From the NCBI GenBank assembly GCA_947505885.1, contig CANNMN010000057.1:1-7735 (forward strand): DNA of 7,735 nucleotides, in the 5' to 3' direction. The notes beneath the pieces are model-generated. The model did not search any database. It saw nothing but the letters and a program-made list of their open reading frames with translations, and had not been told where the DNA came from. Shown here piece by piece: positions 7,085-7,735 of the stretch. Each line of letters starts with the position of its first letter. Within the stretch, counting starts at the first letter, position 1. The translations under genes were made by a program, and so were the position numbers. Origin of the DNA: Rickettsiales bacterium (GTDB lineage Bacteria; Pseudomonadota; Alphaproteobacteria; Rickettsiales; UBA1997).

Positions 7085-7735
7085 TTAGGCGCGCAAAGAT
7101 GTGCCTGTTTTAGCTACGGCATCAATGATTTTTTTACTAATCACTTCAATTTCTTCCGAGGTTAGAGTTTTTTCCTGTGGTTGAATTTTAACGCGTAGAG
7201 CCACGGATTTTTTATCTTCTGCGATGTTGTTGCCACTAAAAATATCGAAGATGCTTACTTCTTTAATCAACTGTTTGTCGGTGCTGGAGATGGTTTTAAT
7301 CAATTCTCCAACTGCTAAGTTTTTGTCAGCAAGAAAAGCAAAATCGCGCTCAACAACAGGAAGATCATTTGCAGTAAATGCCTTGCGCGTGCTTTTTTGT
7401 TGGGCTGGCAAACTGTCAGTAAAAATTTCAAAAAGATTTACGCGTGCTTTGATGTCGAGTTTTTTAGCAATTGCCGGATGTAATTCACCGAAAAATCCGA
7501 CTAAATTTTTTCCTAATTTTAGGGCAGCGCTGCGATGTGGGTGATAATATTTGGGGGCTTCGACCGCGCTAATTTGCAGGCTATCCGCGCGTAGCCCAAA
7601 AATTTCTACAGTTGAAAGTAAATCTTTTTTGACATCAAAAATATCAAAAACTCTTTCGTCGTGATAATGATTTTGCTCTTTATTCTTACCTGACCTAAGG
7701 CCTGAAATCATTGGCTTTTGAGCATCACCAATAAA
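7085..7735 (-). CDS. pheT: Phenylalanine-tRNA ligase beta subunit, C-terminal 216 residues (5' end outside window)
   Basis: PheT pairs with PheS in an alpha2-beta2 enzyme that charges tRNA-Phe in the cytosol. The frame is open past the ATG at 7711 to the window edge, where it reads FIGDAQKP before MISGLRSG, so that ATG is internal and the gene continues to the right. Counting from the edge, the B5/catalytic-like core end has ISGLRSG (10-16), HDERVFDIFDVKKDLL (25-40), YYHPHRSAAL (63-72) and VGFFGELHP (79-87). The C-terminal ferredoxin-fold anticodon-binding (FDX-ACB) domain spans about 122-216, with LPVVERDFAFLADKN (125-139), FDIFSG (163-168), KKSVALRVKIQ (175-185) and LTSEEIE (191-197), and a normal C-terminus. 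The full protein is usually about 800 residues. A 9-bp hairpin follows the stop. Confidence 0.96.
   Translation of the reverse strand, partial: FIGDAQKPMISGLRSGKNKEQNHYHDERVFDIFDVKKDLLSTVEIFGLRADSLQISAVEAPKYYHPHRSAALKLGKNLVGFFGELHPAIAKKLDIKARVNLFEIFTDSLPAQQKSTRKAFTANDLPVVERDFAFLADKNLAVGELIKTISSTDKQLIKEVSIFDIFSGNNIAEDKKSVALRVKIQPQEKTLTSEEIEVISKKIIDAVAKTGTSLRA

Noticed and set aside
7085..7711. Treating the ATG at 7711 as the start of a 208-residue gene
   Set aside because: The frame stays open to the window edge and the product is the C-terminal part of PheT, so this ATG is internal.

Overview
This AT-rich 7.7-kb bacterial window is mostly core housekeeping sequence. It most resembles an AT-rich alphaproteobacterium, perhaps from or near the Rickettsiales or Holosporales. 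The support is the GroEL N-terminal half ([23 protein letters not shown]) and its GGMGGMGGF tail, the NTKIDFM lead-in of SecF that I recognise from alphaproteobacterial SecF, and the base composition. This is inference from sequence feel; a GroEL or PheT phylogeny would settle it.

Layout from left to right. The 3' tip of an unknown plus-strand gene ends in TAATG, sharing one base with a BrkB/YihY-family membrane protein gene (56-955, +). That gene converges on an EamA-type transporter gene (952-1854, -), and both TAG stops are read from the same CTAG. A short divergent spacer holds a good sigma-70-like promoter for the transporter, placed so the mRNA would be almost leaderless. A small ribbon-helix-helix antitoxin-like gene follows (1924-2184, +) with no recognisable toxin beside it. 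A strong hairpin at 2243-2276, flanked by A- and T-rich tracts, can terminate both this gene and groEL from the other side.

From there to the right end everything is on the minus strand. In transcription order, right to left: pheT (3' part only), a HAD phosphatase, rpsT, secF, grxC, groES and groEL. PheT charges tRNA-Phe, S20 is a 30S subunit protein, SecF drives late steps of Sec export, glutaredoxin keeps thiols reduced, and GroES/GroEL fold proteins. The HAD enzyme may remove damaged phosphometabolites. The genes share a strand but have gaps of 50-185 bp with hairpins, so they are probably several transcription units; groES-groEL is the clear operon.

The most notable non-coding structure is a 74-nt imperfect palindrome between groES and groEL (3980-4053). 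It looks like an inserted dispersed palindromic repeat rather than a terminator. A second, shorter repeat-like sequence lies between rpsT and secF. Almost every start lacks a Shine-Dalgarno sequence; groEL is the clear exception. No CRISPR array, insertion sequence, tRNA/rRNA gene or convincing novel multi-gene system was seen. No intergenic stretch exceeds 300 bases.
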